Source: Polyangiaceae bacterium (GTDB taxonomy: Bacteria; Myxococcota_A; Polyangia; Polyangiales; Polyangiaceae). From it: a DNA stretch of 52,489 nt. Position 1 is the first letter of the stretch. Every line of letters begins with the position of its first letter. Location of the stretch: positions 1 to 52,489 of the forward strand of contig JAFGIS010000324.1 of NCBI GenBank assembly GCA_016929495.1, written 5' to 3'. Under the pieces are notes generated by a model. That model had not been told where the DNA came from and made no database searches. It saw nothing but the letters and a program-made list of their open reading frames with translations. The translations under genes and the position numbers were made by a program. Below are positions 1 through 9,227 of this stretch, in pieces.

Positions 1-68
1 AGCACGCCCCCCACAATAGGACACGCAAGAAGAGCTACCGCTGCACGATTCATCTTGTTCTTCGTCAT
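1..68 (-). CDS. N-terminus of an exported protein, cut by window start
   Basis: An open frame on the minus strand starts with ATG at 68 (second in-frame ATG at 53) and runs off the left edge. A purine-rich stretch (GAGGACAGAG) lies just upstream of the ATG and could be a ribosome binding site. The 22 visible residues have Lys/Arg near the start followed by AAVALLAC, which looks like the beginning of a signal peptide; LLAC would fit a lipobox, though the hydrophobic stretch is short. It is divergent from the polysaccharide genes to the right. Nothing can be said about function. Confidence 0.4.
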   Translation of the reverse strand, partial: MTKNKMNRAAVALLACPIVGGV

Positions 69-925
69 CTCTGTCCTCTGTCACCTCAACACCGCACGGT
101 TGGCCGCCGCGCATGCCTGCCCCGCCATCCGGCCAGACTCCGCCGTCCTCGCTTCAACGTCATGCCCACCCAACGGCAAGGCGCGTCCCGTGTTTAGGCT
201 GCGCCGCCAAGCGGCCCCCCCGGACACGCGACGCCACACTCACGTGGCGTGCCAGAGACGCCCCGAAAGGCGGAGACATGTGGCTGTGAAGGGCGCGGCC
301 GTGCTCACCCTGCCTCACTGACAGCGCCCAAGAACAGGTCGCCCCCGAGCCGGCGAGCCTGGGGCGTACTGTAAGGCCTTTGGGCCACTTGACTCGCGAA
401 GACCTACATGCGGGGGGCGGTTTCCGGCAGGCAGTGTCGAGCCCCAGGGGTGGACGGAGTGCGGGTGCCCTGGGTGCTCGGGGTTCTCGGGTGCGAGGCG
501 CGCTGGCAGGCTAGCCTCGGCCCTGAGCACGGCGGGTAGGTGGCATGAGGAAAACAGGCCCCGTGTGAGGAGCCGCGTGAGGGAAGGGGCCCCGACAGCC
601 GTCCGGGCCTGGCACCCCGCCCCAGATCCCTACGCGACGACCGAGGAGGAGAGGGCGCTCGGGGCCAGAACAGGATCGAGCAGAGAGACGCCAAGGGCCC
701 ACCCCAGCCCGGGCTGGAGCGATCCGCCAGACGCGAGCCGTGGCTCGAGGGGGCGGCGCGCGCTACGCGCCTTGCATGTCCTAACCAGCTCGCCTTCGAA
801 AGGGCGTGCCCGTCGTTTCTGCCAGAACTCGCGGGGGCGAGCGAGCCCTTGGTGTCCTCTTGTCGCCGTTCCATCGATCGGACGCCATCCGTCGGCCGAA
901 ACCGCATAGCGTCTTCGCGTCCCAA
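69..925. other. Long non-coding region at the left edge of the polysaccharide locus
   Basis: About 850 nt with only short, Arg/Pro/Gly-rich open frames on both strands, none with a recognisable domain or a convincing start. It separates the divergent fragment at 1-68 from the CapK-like gene and should hold promoters for both. I see no clear sigma-factor box, tRNA or repeat in it. Confidence 0.5.
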
Positions 926-2416
926 ATGCTAGTGACCGAAGATTCGGACCGCGTACGGCGCCGGCGTGCAAGACATCGGGTCAAGCCATTGGTACTGGGA
1001 ACCGCATTCGTGAGGCACAAGCATTCCGTCCTCCTGGAGCCCCGTGGACGATTCTATCGCTACCACTGGGAAATCCGCTCCCACCTGTCCTCCTTCGGGC
1101 TGCTCAATGCGATTCGACTGCTCGAGGAGTCTCAGTGGTGGCCTCCCGCTCGGCTCAACGCGCTTCGCGATTCCAAGCTGCGCCGGCTGGTTGCACATGC
1201 CTACGCCCAGATACCCTACTACCGGCACATGATGGACGAAAGCGGGGTCCGTCCGTCTGACATCCAGGGGGTCGCTGACCTGCACAGACTGCCCATCCTT
1301 GCCAAGGACACTCTGCGGAATCACTACGACGAGCTGCGAGCACGTGACATCCCGGACAGGAAAACGGAGCTTGGCGTCACGGGTGGAACAACCGGGAATC
1401 CGATGCGTGTGCGTCGCGACAAGGCGGGCACCGTGTGGCAGCGAGCCTCCTACTGGCGCGGCTACTCGTGGGGCGGTCTCCATCCGGGCGACGCTTGGGT
1501 TCAGGTATTCGGTGGAGCCCTGGGGCTTGCGCAGCCGACCTTGTTGAACAAGCTGAAGAACTGGTTTGCTGGCAAGTTGTTCTTGCCCGCTTTCGAGCTC
1601 GGGGCGCACAACGTGGATGCGTACATAGAGGCCATCCGGCGTAGTGGAGCACGGTTCTTGGTCGGGTATACGTCGGCCTGCCATCTATTCGCTCAACACG
1701 TGGAGCGGACGGGGCAGGACCTGAAGTTCGAGGCTGTTTTCCCAACCGCGGAGCTACTGCACGAGCAATGGGCCGAGACCATCGGGCGTGTGTTCGGCGC
1801 GAAGGTACTACCCTACTACGGCTGCGGAGAGGTACAGTCGCTCGGATACTCGTGCCCCGTAGCTCCTCGGCCCCTCTACCATACTTGCGACGAGCACGTC
1901 ATCATCGAGATCGAAGGCGAGCCGGGACAGACGCATCTCGCGGGCGAAGGACCTTTCCTCGTTACGGATCTCGACAACCTGGCCATGCCTCTGATTCGCT
2001 ATCGCAACGGCGACGCAGGTGTGCTCGCCGAACCCGGATGCGACTGCGGTCGCTCGCTGCGCCGTATTCAGCGTTTGGATGGCCGCGTCAACGACGTGCT
2101 CATCACCACACGGGGAGACGCCATCTCCGGCGCCATCGGAGCCCACTCATTCCGACTGGTACAGCAAGTCGACCAATTCCAGATCGTGCAGCGTCGACCC
2201 GGGCAGATAACCATCAAAGTTGTAGCCGGTGCCGAATACGATCCGCGCGTCGCCGAGCCCACGCTGGACCGCATCTTCCGCAACCATCTTGGCGCCGACG
2301 CCGTCGTCGAGTTCGAATACGTGACCTCAATCCCGCGTACGGTGGCAGGCAAGGCCCGCGTGGTGGTCAACCAGTACTTGGAGGAGCAAGCGAAGCCCCA
2401 ACCGCCAAACAGCTGA
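926..2416 (+). CDS. CapK/PaaK-like adenylate-forming enzyme (phenylacetate-CoA ligase family)
   Basis: The protein (496 aa from the ATG at 926) belongs to the PaaK/CapK branch of adenylate-forming enzymes, usually found in capsule and EPS loci with an unknown substrate. Visible signatures are the phosphate-binding loop TGGTTGNP near residue 152, the motif YYGCGE, the adenylate-binding segment VTDLDNLAMPLIRYRNGD, and a C-terminal part with the CDCGRSLRRI pattern (CxCGR) typical of the family. Length fits the family. The start is uncertain: the frame is open from a GTG at 806, and a GTG at 1028 would also give a family-typical N-terminus. It probably activates a carboxylate for decoration of the polysaccharide; this is inference from family and neighbours. 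Confidence 0.85.
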   Translation: MLVTEDSDRVRRRRARHRVKPLVLGTAFVRHKHSVLLEPRGRFYRYHWEIRSHLSSFGLLNAIRLLEESQWWPPARLNALRDSKLRRLVAHAYAQIPYYRHMMDESGVRPSDIQGVADLHRLPILAKDTLRNHYDELRARDIPDRKTELGVTGGTTGNPMRVRRDKAGTVWQRASYWRGYSWGGLHPGDAWVQVFGGALGLAQPTLLNKLKNWFAGKLFLPAFELGAHNVDAYIEAIRRSGARFLVGYTSACHLFAQHVERTGQDLKFEAVFPTAELLHEQWAETIGRVFGAKVLPYYGCGEVQSLGYSCPVAPRPLYHTCDEHVIIEIEGEPGQTHLAGEGPFLVTDLDNLAMPLIRYRNGDAGVLAEPGCDCGRSLRRIQRLDGRVNDVLITTRGDAISGAIGAHSFRLVQQVDQFQIVQRRPGQITIKVVAGAEYDPRVAEPTLDRIFRNHLGADAVVEFEYVTSIPRTVAGKARVVVNQYLEEQAKPQPPNS

Positions 2417-2554
2417 GAGAATGCCGTTCCTGGAACAAGGGCATCAAGCGGCCACGTACGGCTGGTTTGTTCCACCAGGGTGTGCTGATCGAATAGCACA
2501 TAGCACACGCGCAAACCATCCAGCTCCCCACCAGTCGGCATCGGGCGGGATGTC

Positions 2555-3733
2555 TCATCGGGCCGTGCCGCGCGATCCCCGTCGAGAGAGGAGTTCCTGA
2601 TACAGCTCGACATACCTCCCGATCATGGAGTCGAGGGAGAACATCTCGACAACACGAGCCCGCGCGGCCCGTCCCATGGCGTGTGCCGAATCTGGCGCAT
2701 GCCACTGCTCGAGGATCGCCGCGGACAGCGCGTCGGCGTCTCGCGGTGGGACCAGGATGCCCGTCTTCCGATCCACCACGATCTCCGGATTGCCGCCAAT
2801 TGTGGTCGCCACCACTGGCAGTTCGCAGGAACACGCCTCCAGGAGGGTGAGCGAGATCCCCTCCGAGTAGGACGGTTGCACGTACAGGTCGAGGAGCGGG
2901 TAGATCGCGTCGACATCGGCACGGTTGCCCAGGAAGTAGACCCTGTCCGCCAGACCCAACTGCTGCGCTCTGCGCTCGCAGTCCCCTCTCTGGGAACCGT
3001 CACCAACGACCACAAGGCGAGTTTCGGGCTCCTGGCGCACCACGGTCGTGAGCGCCTCGAGCAGTGTCGGGATCCCCTTGTACGACTCGATGCGGCAGAC
3101 GGTCCCCAGCAGGGGCCGGCCCGAGACGCCGAGAACGCGAGACCGCTTGGCCTCCCGGCCATTGTCAGCGGGCAAGAACCGATCCGTGTCGACCCCGTTC
3201 AGGATGACGCGGGCCTTCTCGACAGGAAACCCGTATCCAGCGACGAACTTCTCGCGGGCGTCTGCCGAAACGGCGACCACCACGTCGGACAACTGCCAGG
3301 ACCAGCAAGCCACCGCCTTGCTGTGCAAGAGACGCGGTCGCGATGATCCGTGTTTCGTGGTGACCACGACAGGCACGGCCGCGAGCCGGGCCGCCAGGCT
3401 GCCGCGGACGTGGGGAAGGAAGTTGTGAAGGTGCGCGACGTCCGGCCGCTCGCGCCGGAACAGCTTGACGAGAGCGGAAATCGACGCAACCCGGCCCAGG
3501 TGGCCCGACCTTCCGAACACCGTACGCTGCACTTCGGCGTATCGTGGTCGCTCTTCGAGTTCGTCTCCGGGCTCGATGGCGCAGACCTGCACCTGCACCG
3601 AGTCGAGCTTGCGCATCCGGTGGCACATCTCGAGCACGAGCGTCTCCAGACCCCCGGTCATGAGAGAGCGCACGACATGCACGACCTTAAGCGGCTTCTC
3701 GGGAAGCTTCGCAGGTTGTTCCGCGACGAGCAC
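2555..3733 (-). CDS. GT4-type glycosyltransferase (EpsH1/PEP-CTERM-associated sugar transferase-like)
   Basis: A GT-B fold family 4 glycosyltransferase of 392 aa if started at the GTG at 3733, just before the first beta strand ([19 protein letters not shown]). The open frame extends to 3883 but the extra N-terminus is Arg/Cys-rich and unlike the family. The N-terminal Gly-rich loop (MTGGLET), the central HLHNF and TKHGSS segments, the nucleotide-sugar region ([17 protein letters not shown]) and the C-terminal E-x7-E-type motif in [12 protein letters not shown] are all present. The N-terminal pattern resembles the sugar transferases found with exosortase A systems. It should act on the cytoplasmic face, adding a sugar to a lipid-linked precursor. 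It is convergent with the upstream CapK-like gene. Confidence 0.88.
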   Translation of the reverse strand: MLVAEQPAKLPEKPLKVVHVVRSLMTGGLETLVLEMCHRMRKLDSVQVQVCAIEPGDELEERPRYAEVQRTVFGRSGHLGRVASISALVKLFRRERPDVAHLHNFLPHVRGSLAARLAAVPVVVTTKHGSSRPRLLHSKAVACWSWQLSDVVVAVSADAREKFVAGYGFPVEKARVILNGVDTDRFLPADNGREAKRSRVLGVSGRPLLGTVCRIESYKGIPTLLEALTTVVRQEPETRLVVVGDGSQRGDCERRAQQLGLADRVYFLGNRADVDAIYPLLDLYVQPSYSEGISLTLLEACSCELPVVATTIGGNPEIVVDRKTGILVPPRDADALSAAILEQWHAPDSAHAMGRAARARVVEMFSLDSMIGRYVELYQELLSRRGSRGTAR

Positions 3734-3965
3734 GTGGCGGAATATACGAGCTGGCCTGCAACGCAGCAAGACAGCGCCTCGGTGCTGATCGTCCTCCCGC
3801 CATCGAACGCAAGTGGAGCATCTCGCTCGGCCTCGTGGCCGCCTGCAGGAACGTACCGAACGGGCTCGAGAGCCGAACCCCAAACGGAACGGATCTCGCG
3901 GCGCGATGCGAGCGTCCAGACGAGAAGAGCGGGCTGGCGCGCAACCGCGCTTCGGTACGAATCTG

Positions 3966-5336
3966 CTAGCCCACCGTCTTGATCAAGTCGAGCGCCAGCG
4001 TGCCGCTTCCGTACACTTGGCGATAGTAGCGCAGAAACTTGCTGATCTGAGCGTCGGGGTTGTCAAGATCGTACCGAGTGCGCAGTCCTGCGCCGCGGAT
4101 GGGCATGAGAAGGTTCTTCACGCACCAAGCATCAATCGCCACCGGGTCCGTTCCGGCCACGATCGCTCCCGTGTGGTGGGCCGCACGTGAGTCGAGGCGA
4201 CAGTCGCTGCTGTCGTCCCAATCGCCGGTGGGTACGGCCCCGACCCATTCGGCCACGGTCATGTACAAGTCTGGTCTGCGCACGTGGCGTGCCCAGTGCG
4301 CCAGTGGTCCGGCTATTCGCCACTTCGCGCTCGGATGGCCCACGTAGTGCACGGATTGGTATCCGCGCGCAAGTGGGTGGGTTCCCATCCATCCGGCAGT
4401 CATGTCCACGATGCCCATGGTCGACTTGACCGCGCCCGTGAACCCGGTCGCGCCGTGTTCGTTCGCCGTGGTCATGTTGATCCACGCTAGTTTGCGATCA
4501 ACGGGCACTCGTCGTCCCGCCGCTCGTCGGAACACCCCATCTTTTAGATCGACGACGAGGCCGCTCCGAGGGGAGCTGAATACGGGCCAACTAAGAGGTG
4601 TCCTCGCGTCATCGACCAGGGACCGCTTCACCCGGAACACGTTGTCGAAGTCCCAACGGTACCCGTCGCGCTCCTCGCCCTCGGCTATGGGCCCGCGTCC
4701 ATCACCACCGCAGATCCCGTGCTCATGCAACGGGTCGAACGGGTCTTCGTCGCCCGTGAGCAAGCTCGAGCCCGCGTCGACGAGTCCGACGAACGACACC
4801 GGAGCACCCAGCCGGGCGAAGTGCGGAATCAGGTCCCCCAACGTGCTCCAGCCCTCCACGTCGACGTTTCTCTCACTGGGGTGGGTCCAGGCGCGGGCCA
4901 GGCCGGATCCGCCGCCAAGCCGGTAGTGGACGTTTTCGAAGACGATGACCTCGCCGGCAAACCGCTCGCGCTCCAGTACGCACTCGATCATTCTGCGGAC
5001 AGCGGCCACGTTCGTCATGCCCTGATTCCACCACTGTGCGCTCACCTTGATGAGCACGACGTCATCCCGGCCAACCAGGGTCCCGATTCCACCCAGACGG
5101 CGTAGAACGTTGTCCACATTCTCGTGCGGGGCGGCTCCGCGGGCGAGATAGAGCGTGGTCCGATCGCGGTCCGGATCGTGCGGCACGAGCGGCGGCGCAG
5201 CAACGAAAGAGGGGAGCCGCGTCCACCGCGACAAGCGGGCAACGAACCGGTCGTGCAGAGCGAAGGCAGCTGCGCCGACGGTAGCCGCCGACGCCGCCAG
5301 AAAGCCACGTCTCGTTCGATTGAGGAGTGTACGCAT
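3966..5336 (-). CDS. Tat-exported DUF362 domain protein
   Basis: The protein (456 aa from the ATG at 5336) starts with RTRRGFLAASAATVGAAAFAL, a twin-arginine-like signal (RRGFLA) with a hydrophobic stretch, so export in folded form is likely. The rest matches DUF362: an early VVLIKVSAQWWNQGMTN block and a late block with HGATGFTGAVKSTMGIVDM. DUF362 proteins are often iron-sulfur associated, but I see no ferredoxin-type Cys cluster here. Biochemical role is unknown. It is divergent from the acetyltransferase at 5397 with only 60 nt between, which must contain both promoters. Presence in a polysaccharide locus is unusual. The frame is open upstream to 5858, but that part overlaps the neighbour and lacks family features. 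Confidence 0.85.
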   Translation of the reverse strand: MRTLLNRTRRGFLAASAATVGAAAFALHDRFVARLSRWTRLPSFVAAPPLVPHDPDRDRTTLYLARGAAPHENVDNVLRRLGGIGTLVGRDDVVLIKVSAQWWNQGMTNVAAVRRMIECVLERERFAGEVIVFENVHYRLGGGSGLARAWTHPSERNVDVEGWSTLGDLIPHFARLGAPVSFVGLVDAGSSLLTGDEDPFDPLHEHGICGGDGRGPIAEGEERDGYRWDFDNVFRVKRSLVDDARTPLSWPVFSSPRSGLVVDLKDGVFRRAAGRRVPVDRKLAWINMTTANEHGATGFTGAVKSTMGIVDMTAGWMGTHPLARGYQSVHYVGHPSAKWRIAGPLAHWARHVRRPDLYMTVAEWVGAVPTGDWDDSSDCRLDSRAAHHTGAIVAGTDPVAIDAWCVKNLLMPIRGAGLRTRYDLDNPDAQISKFLRYYRQVYGSGTLALDLIKTVG

Positions 5337-5396
5337 GGCGGTAAGTCTGCCACTATCGCGTCTGACGCCTACGCATGCTAGCCTCAGCGACAAGCA

Positions 5397-6458
5397 ATGT
5401 CGATCCAGTATCGAGCTGTAAGCGTTCGCCCCGAGCTCCTGGATTCTCAGGCGCTTGGAGTGTGGCAGGAGAGTCTGCAGTCTGCCGGGGACATGGGGCG
5501 GAAGCTCGAGTGGTTCTATGACTCTCCAGCGGGTTCCGGGCAGCTCTACGTGTTGCGGACGTCCGCCGACTCGAGCGACGCGGCCATTGGAGGAATGGGC
5601 TTTGGCATACGGCAGTGGAAGGTGGGTGAGCGCTCGGTACGGACAGGACTCATGGCCGATCTCGCGGTCGTACGAGCACATCGGACCGCGCGGCCGGCGC
5701 TTGCGCTGGCGAGGACGGTGGTGGAGGCGATGCGGGGCTGCACGGAGCTCGGCTACGGTTTTCCAAATCGTTCTGCCGTCGGCGTGCTCCGCCGAAGCGG
5801 CTGCCGACCCATCGGGGAAATGGTTCGGTACGCGCTCGTCATCCACTCCGAGAACCACTTGCGTAGGGTGCTACGGTTCGCGTACCTGAGCAGACTCGTG
5901 GCCAGCGTGCCAGACGCGGCCCGAGCCGCGCTTGCGCACGCACGCGCCCGCGGACCCGCACGATCCTGGCGCCTGGAGTCCTGTGCCAGCCCGGACTCGG
6001 AGTTTGACGCGTTGTGGGAGCGCGCCAAACACGACTACCCGATGGTTGGGTGCCGAGACGCCGCGTTTCTCAAGTGGCGCTTCATGCAGCACCCTTGGGG
6101 CGCTCACGAACTCATGGCGATGGTTCCGGTGTCCGCGGGCCGGCTCGTGACGGGGTACGCAGTGACCGAGACGGTAGGCAACGTATTGCACGTGCGAGAC
6201 TTGTTTGCCCGCCGTGCGGACCTGGACCCATTGCTCGATCTGTTGGTCGCTCACGCAGTTGACCAGCACGTGGCAACCCTGTCGGTAGTCAGCCTGGAGC
6301 GCGGTCACTTGACCCGCCTCCTTGTCGCGAAGGGATTCCGAATCCGCAACGAAGGCACACCCGTGGTCGTGGATCCTGGCTGCCGGGCCGCCCTTGCCGA
6401 CCCCGCGGCGTGTGAGCCCGCGCGATGGTATCTCACGGAGGCGGACGAGGACATCTAG
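5397..6458 (+). CDS. GNAT-family N-acetyltransferase of a surface polysaccharide locus
   Basis: 353 aa. The first 150 residues show a GNAT core: the substrate strand YVLRTSADSSDAAIGGMGFG, the strand GLMADLAVVRAHRTARPALALARTVVEAM (acetyl-CoA loop region, R/H-rich), and GYGFPNRSAVGVLRRSGCRPIGEMVRYAL. The C-terminal half (about 200-353) looks like a second, degenerate GNAT-like half, including a segment (FLKWRFMQHPWGAHELM) seen in larger acyltransferases of EPS loci. Likely role is N-acylation of an amino sugar precursor, by family and context. It is divergent from the DUF362 gene and is followed by the VanZ-like gene, with which it probably forms an operon. Confidence 0.75.
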   Translation: MSIQYRAVSVRPELLDSQALGVWQESLQSAGDMGRKLEWFYDSPAGSGQLYVLRTSADSSDAAIGGMGFGIRQWKVGERSVRTGLMADLAVVRAHRTARPALALARTVVEAMRGCTELGYGFPNRSAVGVLRRSGCRPIGEMVRYALVIHSENHLRRVLRFAYLSRLVASVPDAARAALAHARARGPARSWRLESCASPDSEFDALWERAKHDYPMVGCRDAAFLKWRFMQHPWGAHELMAMVPVSAGRLVTGYAVTETVGNVLHVRDLFARRADLDPLLDLLVAHAVDQHVATLSVVSLERGHLTRLLVAKGFRIRNEGTPVVVDPGCRAALADPAACEPARWYLTEADEDI

Positions 6459-6520
6459 GCGCGCATTTCCGCGGCCAGCTCACGCCGCCGTCGAATCGCC
6501 GTGCGTGCTATCCATCTGCA

Positions 6521-7612
6521 GTGCGTCGCGACCCCGAGATCTACGATCTGCCGCGCCAGGACGAAACCGTGGCGTGCTCCTGCGCTCAAGTCGCCGCACG
6601 GCCGCGGAGGCTTGGGGCCGCGGCCGAAGCGCTAGCCTGGACTATTGCCAGCCTCCCGCTGGGCTGGCTCCTGCTCCGGGCTGATCGTCCGTCAGGACCG
6701 GTATGGACCATCGTATTCGACGCGGCGCACGTGGTCCTGTCTGCCGGGTTGGCCTCCGTGCTCTTGCGACTCTCACCGCGTCTGCTCTCTGGCGTATTCT
6801 CCCGGGCAGGGATGCACCATGTGGTCGCTGGAGGCACTGTTCTGGTCGTAGGGGGTGGGCTTGAAATCGCGCAGTTCTTCGTCCCCGGAGAACCTTCTCT
6901 GCCAGACCTGGCTCGTGACGCGTTGGGAGCAGCCGCCGCGTTGGTCCTGTCGCATAGCCGCCATGTCGAGCCAACACGTGCTTGGGGTCGCCGTCGTCTG
7001 CGAGCCTGGGCTCTGCGTGCCCTCGGCGCGAGTCTACTGTGTCTCGGGCTCGCTCCAAGCTTTGGGGCGGCACGTGCGATCTTGCTGCGGCACCGGGCTT
7101 TTCCCGTATTGCTGACGTTCGAGTCCGCCTGGGAGACACGCTTTGCTTCGACTACCGGCAACGCAACGCTAGAATTCGTGCCACCGCCGCGGGACTTCAC
7201 CCGAGCCCAAGGCCACGGAGTGGGGAAGGTAGTCTTCGCCGGGAGCAAGTACCCTGCTCTCGAACTTGACGAGCCGTTCGGAGATTGGTCGGCCTTCGAC
7301 GCGCTCGTTTTCGACGTGTACTCCCCGGAGCCCGGGCCGATAGGGCTCGGCATCAGAGTCCACGACCGAGGCCATGGACATGCGTATGACGACCGGTTCA
7401 ACGCCGAAGCCGACATCAGACCAGGGCAGAACACCATCTCGATACCGGTTGCGGCAATCCGTGCGACGAGCGGCCGATCCATGAGGCTGGACCGTATCCA
7501 GGCCGCCATTGTGTTTCTGTACAGGCCGCGCCGTGCGACCACGCTCTACTTCGACAGCTTCCGCCTTGACGCTGCGGTGGTCGGAGCGGATCGGCCCACG
7601 GACCACCGATGA
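6521..7612 (+). CDS. VanZ-like membrane protein with C-terminal beta-sandwich-like domain
   Basis: The N-terminal part has the VanZ-family pattern: several hydrophobic helices, the AHVVLSAGLASVLL segment, and the GGGLEIAQFFVPGEPSLPD-RDALGAA stretch that is the family hallmark. After a fourth hydrophobic helix near the middle comes a soluble domain of about 170 residues (ESAWETRFAS to FDSFRL) that looks like a carbohydrate-binding or galactose-binding-like beta sandwich (DWSAFDALVFDVYSPEPGPIGLGIRV, TLYFDSFRL). It would lie on the outside of the inner membrane. The start is uncertain: a GTG at 6521 is chosen; an ATG at 6425 would overlap the upstream gene by 34 nt. VanZ proteins have no settled function in EPS loci. 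Confidence 0.8.
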   Translation: MRRDPEIYDLPRQDETVACSCAQVAARPRRLGAAAEALAWTIASLPLGWLLLRADRPSGPVWTIVFDAAHVVLSAGLASVLLRLSPRLLSGVFSRAGMHHVVAGGTVLVVGGGLEIAQFFVPGEPSLPDLARDALGAAAALVLSHSRHVEPTRAWGRRRLRAWALRALGASLLCLGLAPSFGAARAILLRHRAFPVLLTFESAWETRFASTTGNATLEFVPPPRDFTRAQGHGVGKVVFAGSKYPALELDEPFGDWSAFDALVFDVYSPEPGPIGLGIRVHDRGHGHAYDDRFNAEADIRPGQNTISIPVAAIRATSGRSMRLDRIQAAIVFLYRPRRATTLYFDSFRLDAAVVGADRPTDHR

Positions 7613-7663
7613 AGCGCCGTCTAGTGCCGCGGGGCCTGGCGCTGGTCGAGCTCGGCGGCTACC

Positions 7664-8269
7664 ATGTGTCCCACCGTGTGGTTCTCATACGCGCTCAAAG
7701 CTTGCCTGCTCGTGATCGGAATGACTGCCTGCGCGCCCACGGTCAGCCGGTACCCCTACGCGAGTGAGCCCGATCCTCGGGCACGCCCCTACGTCATTGC
7801 GGTCTCGGATGCGCTGAGTATCCGCGTGTGGGGAAACGCCGATCTCAACACGGACGCTACTGTCCGGCCTGACGGGACGATAACCATGCCACTCGTCGGG
7901 GACATTCCCGCCGCGGGGCGTACGACAGCGGAGGTGCGCCAGACGATCTCCCAAGCTCTGCGTGCCTATGTCAAAGACGCCCCCAGCGTGACCGTTGCTG
8001 TAACGCACATCGGCTACCGCGTCGCGGTGGTCGGCAACGTCTCACGGCCCGGCGTGTACGAGTCGCAGCACTACCTGACCGTGAGCGAGGCGATCGTGCT
8101 CGCTGGAGGCCCGAGTCGTTTCGCGTCGCCGGACGAAACCGTCATCATTCGCACGGGCGTGAACGGACAGGTGCGACGCATCCCGATCCAGTACGACCAA
8201 GTCGAACTCGGACTCCGTCCCGACCAGGACCTAGTGCTTCTCAGCGGGGACCGCGTCTACGTTCCCTGA
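7664..8269 (+). CDS. Wza-like polysaccharide export lipoprotein
   Basis: 201 aa with an N-terminal lipoprotein signal (hydrophobic FSYALKACLLVIGMTAC, lipobox at MTAC) followed by a polysaccharide export sequence domain (about residues 40-125: VIAVSDALSIRVWGNADLNTDATVRPDGTITMPLVGDI) and one SLBB domain (about 125-200: VAVVGNVSRPGVY, LTVSEAIVLAGG). The family forms the outer-membrane/periplasmic channel in Wzx/Wzy and ABC export systems. It is much shorter than E. coli Wza (about 380 aa), having a single SLBB domain and no C-terminal amphipathic helix; short versions are common in EPS loci. No Wzc-type kinase follows. Confidence 0.9.
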   Translation: MCPTVWFSYALKACLLVIGMTACAPTVSRYPYASEPDPRARPYVIAVSDALSIRVWGNADLNTDATVRPDGTITMPLVGDIPAAGRTTAEVRQTISQALRAYVKDAPSVTVAVTHIGYRVAVVGNVSRPGVYESQHYLTVSEAIVLAGGPSRFASPDETVIIRTGVNGQVRRIPIQYDQVELGLRPDQDLVLLSGDRVYVP

Positions 8270-8309
8270 CGTGACTCGGCGCTCACCGGGTACAGGGCCC
8301 GCGGCGCAG

Positions 8310-8630
8310 TCAATCCCGCGATTGCCGGTCGCCTAGCCGAAACACCTGATCCAGGCGGAGCACCTGGAAGATTTGCAGGGGTTGTCCTTGGACGCCAGCG
8401 ACTTCGAAATGTCGTCCCTCTGCGCGAACTCGTTTGAACAGAGACACGATAGCACCTACGCCGGAACTATCGACTAGCCGCAGTCCGCTGAGATCAACGA
8501 CGACTTTCTCCTCACCGTCTGCCACGATTCGATCGAGCTCGGCACGGATGTCAGGGACGGTGAGCGCATCCAGCTCTCCGGAAATCTGAAGCGTTACGGT
8601 CTGACCCGTCTTGGTTGAGCAGTACTCCAT
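8310..8630 (-). CDS. STAS-domain anti-anti-sigma factor-like protein
   Basis: 106 aa from the ATG at 8630; the whole protein is one STAS domain. The phosphorylatable serine context is intact: VVVDLSGLRLVDSSGVGAIV with Ser 55/56. Proteins like this (SpoIIAA/RsbV type) bind an anti-sigma kinase when unphosphorylated, so this one could switch expression of nearby genes or tune glycan export through a partner protein. No anti-sigma kinase or phosphatase is adjacent. It sits on the opposite strand between the export lipoprotein and a membrane glycosyltransferase. The open frame extends to 8708, but the extra residues lack STAS character. Confidence 0.85.
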   Translation of the reverse strand: MEYCSTKTGQTVTLQISGELDALTVPDIRAELDRIVADGEEKVVVDLSGLRLVDSSGVGAIVSLFKRVRAEGRHFEVAGVQGQPLQIFQVLRLDQVFRLGDRQSRD

Positions 8631-9227
8631 TGTCTTGTGTCGTCCCGTGACGGTCCGATCATTCCGTGGGAGGTGGAGGCGCACCGGTAGCCCAACCGCC
8701 TGGCGCATTGTCGCGGCAGGGCACGCGTGCTTTGGGGTTGGGAATCATCCAACGATCTGACAACACCTCCCGCGGTGGTAGCAGGTACGGGAACGGCGGC
8801 GCAATCGGCAATTCGCGCGGCGGCAGGGCGAGCGTCGGCCGGACGACAAGACCACGGAAGGTTCACGGCCTCCGCCACGCTATCTCGCAGCGCGGAATGT
8901 TGGCTGCTGGGCCGATCCGTGACACGCGCCGAGCTCGAGCCGAGCAAGAGCCCGCGGGCGTTCGCAGCGTGCCGACGCGCCCAAAGCGGCTGCGCGTGCT
9001 GCCGCGCCACAGGCACCGAGCCGGCGCGATCTCAGCCCAGGGAGTACTGCACGCGCGTTCTCCCGAGGACCATCGTGGCGGCATGTCCGTGCATCGAGCC
9101 GCGCCGTGCGTACATGCGCGCAGTGCGCCGACGTGCGGCGGTTCGAGCGCACGCAGGCGCGCGTGCGGCTTGGCCACCCTGATCACCTGGCGAAACCGAT
9201 CCCCCGACGCCGTGATAGAGTCACGCC
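8631..9227. other. Non-coding region of about 600 nt
   Basis: Lies between the divergently oriented STAS gene and the GT-C glycosyltransferase. It has only short Arg/Ala/Pro-rich frames on both strands with no domain signature. It must hold the promoters of both genes. I see no hairpin or repeat worth naming. Confidence 0.45.

Noticed and set aside
6521..7612. VanZ-like protein considered as a divergent exosortase
   Set aside because: The helix pattern and GGGLEIAQFFVPG-type motif fit VanZ, and the exosortase Cys/Arg/His triad is not seen.
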